Assembly: GCF_964204645.1 (NCBI RefSeq)
Contig: NC_134032.1
Coordinates: 13,386,275-13,450,274 of the forward strand
Direction: 5' to 3'
From: Tubulanus polymorphus
Lineage: Eukaryota > Nemertea > Palaeonemertea > Tubulaniformes > Tubulanidae
DNA: 64,000 nt
Shown here: positions 1 through 15,000 of the stretch, piece after piece
Layout: every line of letters starts with the position of its first letter
Numbering within the stretch: position 1 is the stretch's first letter
Notes under the pieces: generated by a model
Told to the model about the DNA's origin: nothing
Databases searched by the model: none
Seen by the model: the letters and a program-made list of their open reading frames with translations, nothing else
Position numbers and translations under genes: made by a program

Positions 1-8
1 TTCTGTAC

Positions 9-77
9 CTTTTTGATGTTTTTACGGGTGTTATATCCCCGATATCCTGCCTGGATTTTAGTCGCTGCCGCATTTGA
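9..77 (-). CDS. DCDC2: DCDC2-like exon encoding a second IQ motif
   Basis: 69 nt, phase 0 to 0, acceptor TTTTCAG, donor GTACAG. It encodes AATKIQAGYRGYNTRKNIKK, again a perfect IQxxxRGxxxR. It is the last exon visible, and the open phase implies more exons to the left. That this exon belongs to the DCDC2-like gene rests on strand, phase and order only. Confidence 0.7.
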
Positions 78-3000
78 CTGAAAATTTATATCTTGTCGTT
101 ATGAAATAAATGTTTTTTATAAATATGCTCATTAAGATTATGCTTTTTGTAGAAATTATTCGTATTAGGTTTTATGATAAATCATTAAGATTTTTAGATA
201 GACTTTATCTACTTTTTGATTACTAAATATGGTAGATTAAAAAGTGCTTGATTTGATGAAATATACGGTGCAAGTCGATATTTACGCCAAAACTACATAA
301 ACTACATTTAGAAAATGGAGTGCAATTCATAGTTTTTAAGACTATTTCATGGAGACTGAAAGGGTCAGTGCGTACTGATATATATCAACTGGACCCAGTT
401 CCATAGTTCTTATAGTAAGAATTCAACTCTAGAAGTTGAAACATTGGGAACGAACTACCGGTTACTGAAATTCTAAAGCTGCGATCACATGAACATTTCT
501 AGCCCTGAACAACTGTTCACCAGGATGCCAAATTGGTCTATGCCGGTTTTCCGGAAATGACTCGTTTCGCTTTGGTTGAGCATTGTTTAGTATAAAATGA
601 GTGGTTTACAAGTGAATGCGCTCTCTAATTAGGCACGGGCCAAATTTGACCAGGCCTGATTCGTGCCAATTTGGCCCAGGACGAATTGTCTCCGTGTGAT
701 TGCAGCTTAAAGTTAGATTCAGACTCTAACTCATGATCGTGGAACTGGATCCTGGTCCTGAAGGCATCACTGTCTGTCTAATAAAACTATGAGGTAACTA
801 CCGATCACGTAAAAAATGTACCTTTTCTATATCTTTACGGGCTTTACGCCCGCGTTGTACCGACTGAATTTTAGTCGCAGCATCATTTTCCCTTTTATTC
901 TTCGTAATAAATGATATTTCAATTATGTTATTGATTTCTCGCTTTTTTTAATCCTTGCTCTACCACGATGGGCAAAACTCGGAAGAAAAATCTCATGAAT
1001 TTCGTTCTCATTCATTTTTGATTGAAGTTAATTCTTTTATGTTAAGTTGATATAAAGGTCCTGTTCTCAGAATAAAATTCAAGTTCGAAACGTTTCCTGT
1101 AGTGTTTATTCAATGTTTTGGACTATTTCCTATACATAACATGTAGTAGAAGCATTGAAACTACAAACTCAAGGAACCATTTCAGGCTTCATTTTTCATT
1201 CTTAGTGAAGGCGATTTTTATATCATCAATAATACATGTAGTTTTTATGTTAAGCTAATTCGAAAAATTTAACAACACATGAAATTCAACCAAAAAATTA
1301 TCGTACCTTCGCTTCATCTGACTCATCATCTGCTGGTTTCTCTCCCTGAAAATGAACAGAAATATTTTCTTACTATAAACTTTCACTGTGTTAATATCAT
1401 AACTATAGTAATGTGGATATCAATCTGCTGCCAATTGTCTGTCACACATGCTCTCTGTGCAACATTTTGATCCGCATAATTTCATCAATAATCAGATGAT
1501 CTGCCTGATGTTATGCATCGATTCATTCAGAAAGGGTTTCGAATTGAGAAATAAGCTATTAATTTTGCATGAACCGTCAAATGTCAGATGGAACGATTCC
1601 AGGCTGCAGATTGATGACATCATTTTAAGATTCATTTTATTTCATATTATTACACTTATTACATTTAATTGTGCAGAGACATAAAAACATGAATCAAGCA
1701 GGTGTAAGATGGTTAAAGATGTGTCATACAGGTATCAGTATGTAGGTGTTGAAAAGTTAAACATGTGTCAAGCAGATGTTAGAAAAGATGTACCATGCAG
1801 TTGTCAGCATGCAGGTGTTAGGAAGTTAAAGATGTAACATACAGTTGTCAGCATGCAGGTGTTAGGAAGTTATAGATGTAACATACAGTTGTCAGCATGC
1901 AGGTGTTAGGAAGTTATAGATGTAACATACAGTTGTCAGCATGCAGGTGTTAGGAAGTTATAGATGTAACATGCAGTTGTCAGCATGCAGGTGTCAAAAA
2001 GTTAAACATGTGTCAAGCAGGTGTTAGGAAGGTGTTTAGAGGGTTAAATCTGAGGACTGACAGACACCACTCAATCGATCAATACCTCGTCCTCTTCATT
2101 GTTCACTTCATCCGCGATCGAAGTACTCGAATCTCGCTCCTTATTCTCAATAGGTGGCGTGGCTTGTCGATCGTGTTCAGAAGCAGGCCGCTCGGCTGGT
2201 GTTGCCTGGCGATCTTGTCTAGACGCAGACCGCTGGGCTGGTGTTGCTTGGCGATCTTGTTTAGACGCTGACCGCTCGGCTGGTGTCGCGGAACGCTTGC
2301 CCACTTCGGGAGTTGCAGATTGTTCTCTACGCGGAGGAGGGGTCGCCATCCCATTTTGAGGCGGTGTTTGAGATTTTGGGGGCGGGGACGGTGATAACTT
2401 TTTCGCCTACGTGAAAAGGGTAAACATTCACTAACGAAACTCGAAAAACATGAAGCAGCTATAACTAACAATACAGGAATCAGGTTTATCTATTTTGGAC
2501 GCGAAGCCACCACAGAAACAAAATTTCGTTCTCGAGGTCCTCATTGAGGTCTCTTGAATACCATAGTTTGGGTATTCTCGGAAAATGTTCCTTGCTTCGT
2601 CTCCAAAATAGAATATTAGATAGCCATACGACAGAGCCTCGTTTACCCTTTCAGGAAGCAAAGCCTATGCTACAATAGCGCAGCCATGGTATAAATAAGT
2701 TCACGAGCGGTGTAGAATTTTGTCAGAAGAATGGGGCAGTGCGATTCGAACCGCGAGTGAACCCAGTTTGAAGCAACTAACAATGAATTGAGTGAACGTA
2801 GTTTTAAGCAACTAACAAGGCAGAATTAAACAAACGACGTTTAGTTCAATAAGACACTGACCTCATCTTCTGACGGTTTTTTTGTCAGTTCTTTATCCGC
2901 CGGTACATCTTGGATTTCTTCTTCGTCCTACAAGAATATTTGTATCATCGATAAATGAGTAGTGCATTTCATAAATTCTATTTAACCCTTTCAGTGCTGA

Positions 3001-6000
3001 GTAATTGATTCCTGAAAATGGTGATTTAAAACGTTAGAAAATCCTGCCCCACCATGTTGAATAACAGGCATACCGCTTAGCCTACACTGTGGCGCGATGA
3101 ATCGTTAGTTACTAATATTTCACTATATTTGACAGATCTGCTGCCATCTTTCAATAGAGATATATAAAACCAAAAATTCATAAATTCATAGTCTTTATGA
3201 ATTTTTGAACTAATAACATGAATACATCATAATACCAAGTCCATCACTTATTTACATACTGCACTGAAAGGGTTAGTAATGATAACAACTTCATTTATAT
3301 AGGGTGGGACTATAGATTAGTCTCAGCACTTTACATGACACTTTACAAAAAAACAGAAGGTCATTCACACTTGATTAAAAATATACATGTCTAGAAAAAG
3401 GTAGGTTTTAAGATTACTAGGTGTTTCAACGGATTTACGCTCGCTTGATGATCTAGATAGGATGAGAATTGAGAATCCATGAAGCATATACGAAAAGCAG
3501 AAAGATTTAAAACAAATTTACTAATGATGACAGAAAAAACCAAGTGATGATTGCCAAGGCACAGATAAGTGAATGGATTTATGAATGTCCAATACAGGTC
3601 TTGCAGTAGGGTGCTCTTTTTTTGAAGTGACTGAATTGGCAAAAACACAACAAGTGAGTTACAAGACAGAACCTTGAAGTTTGTTTGTCTCCTGATTATC
3701 TTTTGCTATCACGTGTGGCAAGTCTCCAGCACTGGGGTTGACAAACAAACGATAACAAGACATCTATAAAGGTATCATGTGGAGGTGGTGGAAGTGGTGG
3801 AAGTGGTGGAGGTGGTGGAGGTGGTGTAATCGAGATTCACGAGCTCAAGAATCAACTGTTGCGGGATGCAGGACGAAGTAAACAATACCCTCCTCCATGG
3901 TGATATACAAGTGCGCATGCAAAGCCTTAAGGCGTATATATGATTCATATGGACCTAACATGTGCATGTAAAATGGCTACTACATCTGAGCCACATGTAA
4001 CATGTGTAACATGTAACAATGAACAGGTACGTGTGTATCACTACGGTGCAGTAAACCCCGCTTAATCCGAATCATTACGATAGTTAAACCAAGTAAGGCA
4101 GGTTTCGATTGGTCTCTACCGATTCTGGAATTTTCGTCTGGCACGTTTATCTCTACCAGATTATACGCTTTATCGTTTCGAGGATAGTATAATCCGATAG
4201 AGATTTTGGTAGATTTTGATTGGTCTCTACCAATTCAGAATTCTCTCTACCTACTCCGGATGGCTGGTAGAGAGTGTATGCTATTCCTAAACCAGAATAA
4301 GTTAGATCGAGACCTCCTGCCTCAGTTCAATAGCTAACCAAATAGCTTAAGATCGGTCTTCGCGTTTGTTTCTGACCAGAATAAGCTTAATCCATTCGAG
4401 AATAGTATAATCCGATAGAAGCAGCTCGTAGAGATTTTGGTTGGTTTTGATTGGTCTCTTCCAATTCAGAATTCCCTCATGGTGCCTTTGTTTTGGCCAA
4501 TCTGTAAACCTGATAGAAACGGCCGGGTAGAGAATTGATATTCCTAAACTGGAACACGTTCAATCGAAACCTGCCCGAGATATGATGAAGTTTAAATTCC
4601 TCATAAACCGCATTAATTTCAGATTAAGCCGAGATTATTACCGTATCATTTGAAAAACATTTTTAACGATACCTTCCAAGCGGTCGGCTCCGGGTCGGGG
4701 GACGAAAACGTCGAACGATGATGAATTTGGGCCTGAATTAATTGATTCAAACCTCCGGGCATTTCGAAATCGAACGTATTTCGATCGTTATTCGAAACGC
4801 GTAAAACATCGGGCGTACGCCTCGGGATATCGGGATGTTCCGGTTCGAAAACGACAAGATGATTATTGCTGGTCTCTTGATCGGAGAGGGCGATGTTCGA
4901 AAGATTGTTAGTAACGCCATCTATATCGGCGGTTATGCCGCTATCGACGCTACCGTCGTTATTCGGAGTCATGTCGTCATCGGTTTTCAAAGCCGGAAAT
5001 TCGATGTCGGCTTCTCGCGCGAGATCAGGGTCAGACCCGTCTGCAGCTGACTGGTCAGACCCGTCAGCAGCCAACTGGTCGAATCCGTCTGCAGCTGACT
5101 GGTCGAATCCGTCTGCAGCCGACTGGTCGAACCCATCCGCAGCCGACTGGTCGAATCCGTCTGCAGCCAACTGGTCAAATCCGTCTGCAGCCGACTCATG
5201 ACTCGATTCTGGACATATATTTGGCAAAACTGGAAAAGGATTCAGGTCCACGTTCGATTTCGAAATCTGATCTTCGTCTGTGAAAAAATTCTTGTCGTTT
5301 CGTGATTTTGGGATGTGCATTTTCGGTTTATCGAAAACGAAATCGTCCTCATCGAGGTCAAGGTCATGATCACGGTCATCGCGTGGCCCGTTCAACCGTT
5401 TATCGTCCTTTTATTCACGAAAGCAAGCGCGGAGAAGAAAAGTGCGAGATAAAAAAAGATTAGAGCGGCAACGATGAAGAGAACTAACTTCTTCTTTTCT
5501 CTAAACGTGCTCCGAGGAATGAAAACATTCGAGAAAAAGAGCTACATAGTAAAATTTGATGATAATATCAGGCAGCGGTGGATCCACAATTGCAGGCAGC
5601 GGGTGCGCAAATCAAAGTAAGACGCATAGACACGCTCTGGGTCGTTCAAAGTAGTTATCAACTCACAAATTAGATAGGGATTTTAGAACTTTCAAATTAA
5701 GGAATTGAAAGGACTTTTTGCGAAAAAGTTTTGTGCAACCCCTGGATCCACCACTCTCAGGCATGCAAAAAAGAAAGCATCAATAATGAATTTGTAAGAA
5801 AATTCATCTAAAATAACCGAACAGTGAGAAGTTTGTCTCGAGAAAAATGATGCCAGCATCATATGAATGAAAATCTAAAATTCGAATGAGAAAAATGAGA
5901 GGATATTTATAACGTATCGTACCTTCACTTCTTCAGCTTCGACCTGATCGATTGGTAACTCAACCTGCGTATCGTTCGTTTCCTCTACCTCTTCGGCTTT

Positions 6001-9000
6001 ATCCTCATCGCGAGTCTTCGCTTTGTAAACGCCGCTGTCATCTGAAACGACGAAATAACTCCAATGATAACCAACAATGTGTACGATTGCAGATTTCAGG
6101 TCACAGTACCAGATGTCCTACTGCACACTAGCAACACCTGGTGGATCCTCACTTGCCATGAGTAGAATCCCTGCACCCGGTTCCACAGTTGTGAGTTAGG
6201 GTTTACTCCGAGTTAAGATCAGTTCATTTTTAAGTCAAATCTTCACACAGAACTGTGGAACTGGGTCAAGATTGCTACAGTCAGTTGCTGAGTCTTCACT
6301 GTTGAGTTTGAGATGAAAATTATCAACTTGACAATTATCAATTTGACAATTTGTTCAGAAAGAGGACCGGGATCCAGTTTCACAATAAAGTTAAACCTAA
6401 ATTTTTGGTGCGATCACCATTGGTTACTTCATGTTTTCAATGAGGACAGCAATTCAAACTGAACTGATTTAAGCTTAAACTTTTTCATGAAACTGGACCC
6501 AGGGGTTACTAAATCAAGTGAAAAAAATTGGGGTTCATGTTCATACAGATCACACCAGGGGTGACGCTAGTACAGGATAAACGAAGAATTTATCTCGCCT
6601 TCATTGGAAACTACCTCCTATCCGCTCTTGAAGTAAATTCAATACATACCTCTGTCATAATCCACTTCTTTCGCTTTTGTTTGTTTCTTCTCATTTTTCG
6701 CGTGGAACACATCATCTTTCTTGTTTGTCGTCGTCGTCGTTGCTGCTTTCTTTTTCGAAGTTCGATTTGTTTTCCTTTGAGAGGAATGGAAAAAATGTCA
6801 TCAATTTTCTATATCATTTCAGAGATATTATACATCTCGTTTAGAGATCATAGGGGCTCGATTTACAATACAGAAATCTTGCCAGTTTCATAACTTTCTA
6901 AGCTCGCTCATGAGAACCTTCCCATCCTTTTTGACTTAGTGAAATTACGATTACCGAAGTTTATCAATTTTCAATATTAACTTCCAACGATTCAGTAAAG
7001 ATGTGATTAGTTCATCACCCTCATTCTCCTTAAACGCAGAGATAAAAATGGCCGATATTGAAAAAGTCGGAAAATATTCCGAATTAGAGTCGCTTTTCGA
7101 ATGAGACGCCATATTGGTTTCTCCGACTCCACAATTTGCTAATTACTGCCAAAAACTGTCTTAAGCAGCACTCCTAACTACGGAGCGCTCCGATGTGACG
7201 TGCGCGATTGAGGCGATTTACACTGATCTCAGGAATGAATAAAATAAAAGAGAAAGTCGGAAATCCATCTATGGTCAGAAGATTTTCATCCCTTTTAAAC
7301 GTTATAGATAATATAGGCCTAGATGATTATTGAATAAATATAGATTAGAAATTAAATCAATCTTTCCAAAATATTGAAGTTATTGAGAATGATGAAAAGG
7401 TCAAATCATAGTTTTACTGATTGTTTTTTACGCCACACGCAGAACGTACTTTTTTGGAGGTTCTCCGCTTTTCGTACTCGATTCTCCGGAGCTCGTCGAT
7501 CCACCCGTTCGATTTTTGCGCATTCGTTTTTGTTGTAACATGGCAACGCGATCATACTTCAGGGCGTCGTATCGCCTAGACAAATGAATAAACCCACGAA
7601 TCAAATAAGGATAGCTATACTAAGTGTTTTACAACGTTGAGAGGGCGTTGGGTGGCCTAGCTCAGTTATAGTAGAACATATCTGATAATTCAAAATCCAT
7701 AGAAGCAAAAACAGTAAAAATCTCATTTTCTAATGAGTAATAGATATTTATTAAAGCGAACATTTTCGGGAGTTACATAATCCCCTCTTCAGGCATAGCG
7801 CAAGTGATTAAATTTACATATCATACTGATATTTATATAGAATAAGACGATGCTAATTACAATAATGGGGATAATGTTACTTCCAAAAACATTAGCTATA
7901 ATAAATATAGATTATAATAAATATAGATTACTCATCAGAAAATGAGATTTGTACTGTTTTTGCTTCTATGGATTTTGAATTATCTAGACTCTCTACCTAA
8001 GATCTACATATGTGATAGGTCTTAAAAGGGCTTAATATTGGGGCAGTTGAACTAAAACATTGATTTTCATTTTTATTTTTACATTGTATGGAAGGATTGC
8101 CAAAAAGTATTCTTAGTATGCAGGAGAACAGAGAAAGGTGACTCCATGATTTGAATGTTCAACGATATGTTTCAGCCTCCATGACATAGTTTTTTCTATG
8201 CTTGGCATGGAGATATATGCTTAACCTTGATTCATTCAAGAAAATTTTGTGTCTCTTTTTTTACCGTGATTCAATTTGTTTAGAGAAGACTTTTCGGTAA
8301 TGAATCAATACAGTGTAAATTTGGATTGATAATCGATGTTTTAGTTCAACTGACATCATTTCCTATCAAGCCCTATATCATTTATTCAGTGGCATTGGAA
8401 GTGCAGCGACTGCAGCGGCGAAAGCCGCGGCAATAATTTACTGAATGACGTTTTTTTTTTCGTCGAATACCACGTTTTTGAAGAAATTAAGTAAATTCGC
8501 CGCGGCAATATTTAGAACTTGTCCAAATCGGTATTTGGCAGCAATCAAAAATTGCTTCCAAAACGCCTGTGATTACTAAAACTGACGGTTTCGCAAGTAA
8601 CTTTGAAATAGACATAAGGAAGAGGATCGGATCGCCTGACGTACTTCCTATCAATCCGCGGCGATGTGTTGATCGGTTTCATCGGTTGTCCGTACGGCAA
8701 CGGTCGAAATTGTTCCTTGCCGACGGCGACGTAACATTCGCCATTTTTTAAAACTGAGCAGTTCGTCACCAGTTCGCCATCTACTGTGTAAAGCCTGCGA
8801 AAAAAGTCGTAAAATATAAATCAATATATCTAAATAAATTCAACTGATCGGTTGATTGCCGATTTCAAAATCGAACCCCCATTTTGTTCTAGGCACTAGC
8901 TGACATCAAATCAATAGGACAATACCTATTTTAAGATCGAAAAACAATCAGTGAGCTTTTGCAGCCGGTGTTTATCTATAATTTAGAGTCAATGATGGAG

Positions 9001-12000
9001 TTTAAATGTTATTTTTACACGCGAAAATGTCATTTCAAGACAATCATTCAACATGATTAAATATTCCATTCAATTCACCACCATGTTGTATACAGTAGAC
9101 TCCATCCTGTACATTTATCTTAAATCCTTTCAAGCCAAATTAAGGCAGGTTTCAATTGGTCTATGCGGATTCGGGATCATATAATCTGTATTTGAATCTG
9201 GATTCGGATAGAACAAGCAGCCGGTGGAGAGTTTGTAATTGGAACTAACTATTCCTCAACCAATCATTACTAGCCTAAAAGTTACCATGTACATAACATT
9301 TTACAGTTTTTGGGCCGGGTAGTAATTATAATTTGATAAGTGTTGATATACGTACCCGTGGATAGCGCCAGTTCGTAAACTGACGCGTTCAGAAACGGCT
9401 GAGAATATCGACTCCCACGAGTGTCGTTCTCGTTCTTGTAGCAAAATACGGGACGCGTGACGCAGCGTGTCGCCATTAGTATATACACTGAAAATACATA
9501 GAGTATACACTAGAAATACATAGAGTATACACTAGAAATACATAGAGTATACACTAGAAATACATGGAGTATACACTGAAAATACATAGAGTATACACTA
9601 GAAATACATAGAGTATACACTAGAAATACATAGAGAATACGCTAGAAATACATAGAGTATACGCTAGAAATACATGGAGTATACACTAGAAATACAGAGA
9701 ATACACTAGAAATACATAGGGTATACACTAAAAATACATAGGGTATACACTAGAAATACATGGAGTATACACTAGAAATATATAGAGTATACACTAGAAA
9801 TACATAGGGTATACACTAGAAATACATGGAGTATACACTAGAAATACACAGAGTATACACTAGAAATACATAGAGTATACACTAGAAATATATAGAGTAT
9901 ACACTAGAAATACATAGGGTATACACTAGAAATACATGGAGTATACACTAGAAATACACAGAGTATACACTAGAAATACATAGAGTATACACTAGAAATA
10001 TATAGAGTATACACTAGAAATACATAGGGTATACACTAGAAATACATAGAGTATACACTAGAAATACATAGAGTATACACTAGAAATATATAGAGAATAC
10101 ACTAGAAATACATGGAGTATACACTAGAAATACATAGAGTATACACTAGAAATACATAGAGTATACACTAGAAATACACAGAGTATACACTAGAAATACA
10201 TAGAGTATACACTAGAAATATATAGAGAATACACTAGAAATACATGGAGTATACACTAGAAATACATAGAGTATACACTAGAAATACATAGAGTATCAGA
10301 GGCGATTCAGTGGGGTTCCGAGGGTTCTGGAATACGGTCGAGCTTTGTCTGTACCCCTTGGAGATGCTCCTAAATACAAAGATGTGATGTAAAAGTGTCC
10401 TCATTTTGGCATGATTTGGCATAGTAAGTGCCCCTGAAAACTAATGTTAAGTGACCTTTTTTGCCGTGGTTTGACATAGTGCCCTCACCCATAATAGTGA
10501 GTGCCCTTATACAATTCGGTACCCCTTGAGATAGGGCCCTGGATCCGCCCCTGCAGTATACACTAAAAATTGCAATTTTCCAAAATTTCAAAATTATTTC
10601 ATCAGTAATTTAGAATAAAAAATAATGGCCAGCACTGTAAGGGTAGAGAGTAGAACATGTTTGTGATACAGCAATAACTCCCCGTGTGACATTGAATAAA
10701 CTGAACTGTAAACTGTAAACTTACAATATAGTACAAGATTCATTTTTCAATTTGCGTATTCTACCAGATGCTTGAATTCGACTATGCTTCACAGGTGTTA
10801 TCTGAAAAATATAGGAAAAAATCCTAATGTAGTTTAGACAATAAGTATCCATGGTAATAATAAAAACTAATGGAAGGATTAGCCAGTGGCGATAGAAATT
10901 TATTGCCTACTATTTTTGTTGTTTGTATTAGTTGGCGGTTTCTACTTTTAGCACTGTACAGTGCATTAGTATCTATTATCATGGCATTTGTTGTTTCACA
11001 GTTGTGTGGGTTTGATATGACTTGGTGCCCAGTTCCACACAGTTGTGTTGATTTTATATGTCTATGGATCCAGTTCCACAGTTGTGTGAGTTGAATTTGG
11101 ATGACTCTGGATCAAGCTATACAGTTGTGTTGAATTAATTTGACTCTGGACCCAGTTCCACAGTTGTGTAGAATTAATTTGACTCTGGACCCAGTTCCAC
11201 AGTTGTGCGCACGTTTGAGTCTGGACCCAGGTCCACGTTGGCAGGTTACAATTGTATACTTATTCCAGTTTAGAAATAGCAATTCAGGGTTATAAATTCT
11301 CTATCGGCCGCTTCTATCAGGTTTACAGAATAAGCTGATCTGATCAGACGCGGTTCGAATTGTGTGACTTTAAACTCAAGACCATGTTCATGTGGGCCCG
11401 ATCTAAGAAGTGAGAGCCACTTGCCCGGGGGCAAGCATATCTGAAATTTTGCTTGCCCCTCCAAAAGCTACTTGCCCTACACAGGCAGTCCGATTGGTGG
11501 CACTATCATCCGTTGTATCGAGTGGGATAAAAATCTTTGTGACATAAAATTACACTAGCCCGGGGGACAAGTGATAATGATAACCTACTTGCCCTGATGA
11601 CAATATACTTGTCCCTAGCAATCGGACAAGTGCTTAGATCGGACCCTGAACCATGGACTCAGTAGAGACGCATGATTTAACTATAATCACAGCTATTCAT
11701 CTTACCAGGGGTTCAACGTATTTGTAGTGCACCATTGTCAATTAAACGACTTCACAACGAAATAAAAACAAGTCGCTAATCATTATTCCATTTAGAAAAG
11801 ATTTCCGTTGTTCCGTGTCGCCACACGTTACGTGTCAACTATTGTTTTTCTCTCTCGAGTTGTAACTAGTGACGTCTAATCCGTAATATTTAACGTTTCA
11901 TTGCATGGAAAAAACATCAATCATAATTCGAACCTATACGAAATTCCCCGACGACGAAGAACCTTCTGCTCGAGAGCGATCAACTTTTATGAGAAGAGTC

Positions 12001-15000
12001 GAAGAGGATCTTAATCGTCGATTGTTATCGCAAATATCTAGAATCCTACAATAACGGATGACGAAAGAATAATAATCAAGTCCAAAAATGTTTCCACGAG
12101 CTAGTAGTTTATTACACGTTTCGACCGTATTCTAATAGTCATTATGCCGGTATTAGAATATTATAGTCGAAATGTTGGATGAACTACTAGCTCAAGGATA
12201 CATTTTTGGACTTTATATTATTTTTTCGTTATTACTTTGGGATTCTCTATAGATTTTACCAGATTTGCGTTAACCTGGTATGAAATCAAATTTTTCGCCA
12301 GTATAATAAATCCTTAAACGAAGTATATATTCCCAGTTCGGGGCGGATTTACGAATCTTGATATCTGTAAATTTTCTGTCTAAGATCGAGAGCTCGCAGC
12401 GTCGAGGGAGATGCCTTGCGCAACGATTAAATACCGGGGGGGCAGGGTACGCGTTTGAAACTAATCCGTCGCCTACAGCAACCGCGGGCGGCCATTATTG
12501 TTAACATCATATTTCAATTGTCGTCGAGAACAACAGAGGAATTATGATTCTAGGGTATCTAGGATATGTATCTGTACATGCATCAGGAGATTCAATTCAT
12601 TGATAAAAGCGAAGAGAAATGTCGTATTCAGTTTCATATTAGACGTAGACAATGAACGCAATAACTAATCAATTTAGAGTTAATTACTGGTCTCTGTGTC
12701 GTCCTACATCATCCCCCCGGCGGGCGATTCATCCGCTTACAATTTCAGGACACGGATCGGATCTCATTGGAATAGCATTTTAACAATTCATTAATAAGCG
12801 CAAGGGAACGTGAGACAGGTGTGGCTTCCGATATCATATCATCATATATCATATCACGTAATGTAGTTCATAATGCGATATATATTGAGTTCCCCAAAAT
12901 AAGTAACTTTATTAGTATTTTCCCAAACAACGTATTAATAAACACAGGAGTCCGGTGTGAGACAGGCGTGGCTTCTAATATCATATGATATCATCACGGA
13001 TGTCGTTCATACTGCAATACATATTGAGTCCCCCAAAATAAGTAACTATATTACTATTTTCCCAAACAACGTATTTATAAACACAAGGGTCTGGTATGAG
13101 ACAGGCGTGGCTTCTAATATCATATGATATCATCACGGATGTCGTTCATACTGCAATATATATTGAGTTCCCCAAAATAAGTTAAACTTCATTAGTATTT
13201 TCTCAGACAACTTATACTTATTAATAAACACAAGGGTCTGGTGTGAGACAGGCGTAGCTTCTAATATCATGATATCATCACGGATGTCGTTCATACTGCA
13301 ATATATATTGAGTTCCCCAAAATAAGTTAAACTTCATTAGTATTTTCTCAGACAACTTATTAATAAACACAGGAGTCCGGTGGCTTCCGATATCATACTA
13401 CGCAACATGTAGTTCATACCGCTATATATATTGAGTTTTCCGAAATCAGTAACTTTGTTATCAGTATTCAATCAGTGATAAATAGAATTCATTGAAAATT
13501 ATGGCAGAAAATTGACCATCAATAAGCGCGCAAAATATCTATGGGCTTCGTCACAAATTATGCAAATTTGCAAAATAAATATAAATACTTGCTCCAAGTA
13601 CTTATATTTTCAGCAAGTATTTTCAAGTTCAAAACCGGGTCGTCACTCAAAAATACATTTCAGTTGGCCCATCTACTGCCCCTATCAATGTTTCAGAAAT
13701 ATATGAAAATAAGTGGAATCAAACTAAAATTCCTAGAACTAGTGTTGTTTACTCGACCATGGGGAATACTATCTGTCTAGTTTCCTAGTAAGAAGCATTC
13801 TGGTGATAACACTCTCTTCAGGAATACTATAACTCTGTCCCAATAGTATTAAATATTCATACTTATAAAAATAATGCGCATGGAGATTTAGCAATTGAAT
13901 TGATTGATAGTGAATAATTAATCGTCATGAATGATAAAGTGCATTTTACTGTCCATATATAGACAATGGCTGTGCAGGATATAATCAGATATACCATAAC
14001 ACCATAATAAATATAGTGTTTGTAGTAACCAGCACACAGTGAAATCACAACCGGCCTTCATCCCATGGTAACTGACCATTCAAAGCAATCGGCCACCTCA
14101 CAACAACTGACAAGTCCCATAACAACTGACCACATCATACCACTGGTCATTGCTTGATCACTGACCATACCATTCTTACCATCCCATATAGGTGATCAAT
14201 CCCTTCAACTACCCAGTCCCGTAACAACCACTGACCATCCCATAACAAGTGGTCACTCCGTAACTGACCAGTCAATAACTGACATCATACCACTGGTCAT
14301 CGCTTAATTATTGACCATTCCATTCTTACCATCCCATATCACTCATAAATCTCTTCAACTGACCAGTCCCTTAACAACTATTGACCATCCCATGACAAGT
14401 GGTCACCCCATAACTGACCAGTCCTATAATAACTGACCACATCATACCACTGGTCATCACTTATTTACTAACCATTCCATTCCTACCATCCAATAAAACT
14501 GATAAATCCCTGCAACTGAACAGTCCCATAATAACCATTGACCATCCCATAACAAGTGGTCACCCCATAACTGACCAGTCATATAATAACTGACCGCATC
14601 ATACCACTGGTCATCGCTCAATCATTGACCTGTCCATTCTTACCATCCCATATCAGTGATCAATAATCCCTGACCCTCCCATACCAGTGATCAATAACCA
14701 CTGACCATCCCATCACAAGTGCCCGTCCCTTTTCTTCCTACTTTCATGCCGCTGACTGATTCAGTAACCGCTGTGTGGCTTTTTGAATTCAAGTTTGTTT
14801 CCTTTCCTAATGGTTGGAATCCTGGGCACAGCCGAACGGTTTCAAGTCACACTCTTTATCTTAAATCACTGAAGTCGTTAGATTGGCAATAAAATCAAGA
14901 AGGGCTTAGACTGATCTTGGAAACAAAGCCTCGACTTTGCAACTGAATTATAGAAATTCTAAAAAAAATCCTGAACTGGTATGAAATACACGTTTGAAAA

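Noticed and set aside
2008-2359. Plus-strand ORFs and a second minus-strand frame over 2.0-2.5 kb
   Set aside because: They are shadows of the repeat-bearing DCDC2-like exon on the minus strand.
4835-5201. Plus-strand and second minus-strand frames with Ser/Ala repeats
   Set aside because: They are other-frame readings of the 24-bp coding repeat in the DCDC2-like exon at 4673-5407.
9481-10296. Regular short repeat that could be taken for a CRISPR array
   Set aside because: Units are directly adjacent with no unique spacers, and the host is an animal. It is a 22-bp minisatellite.
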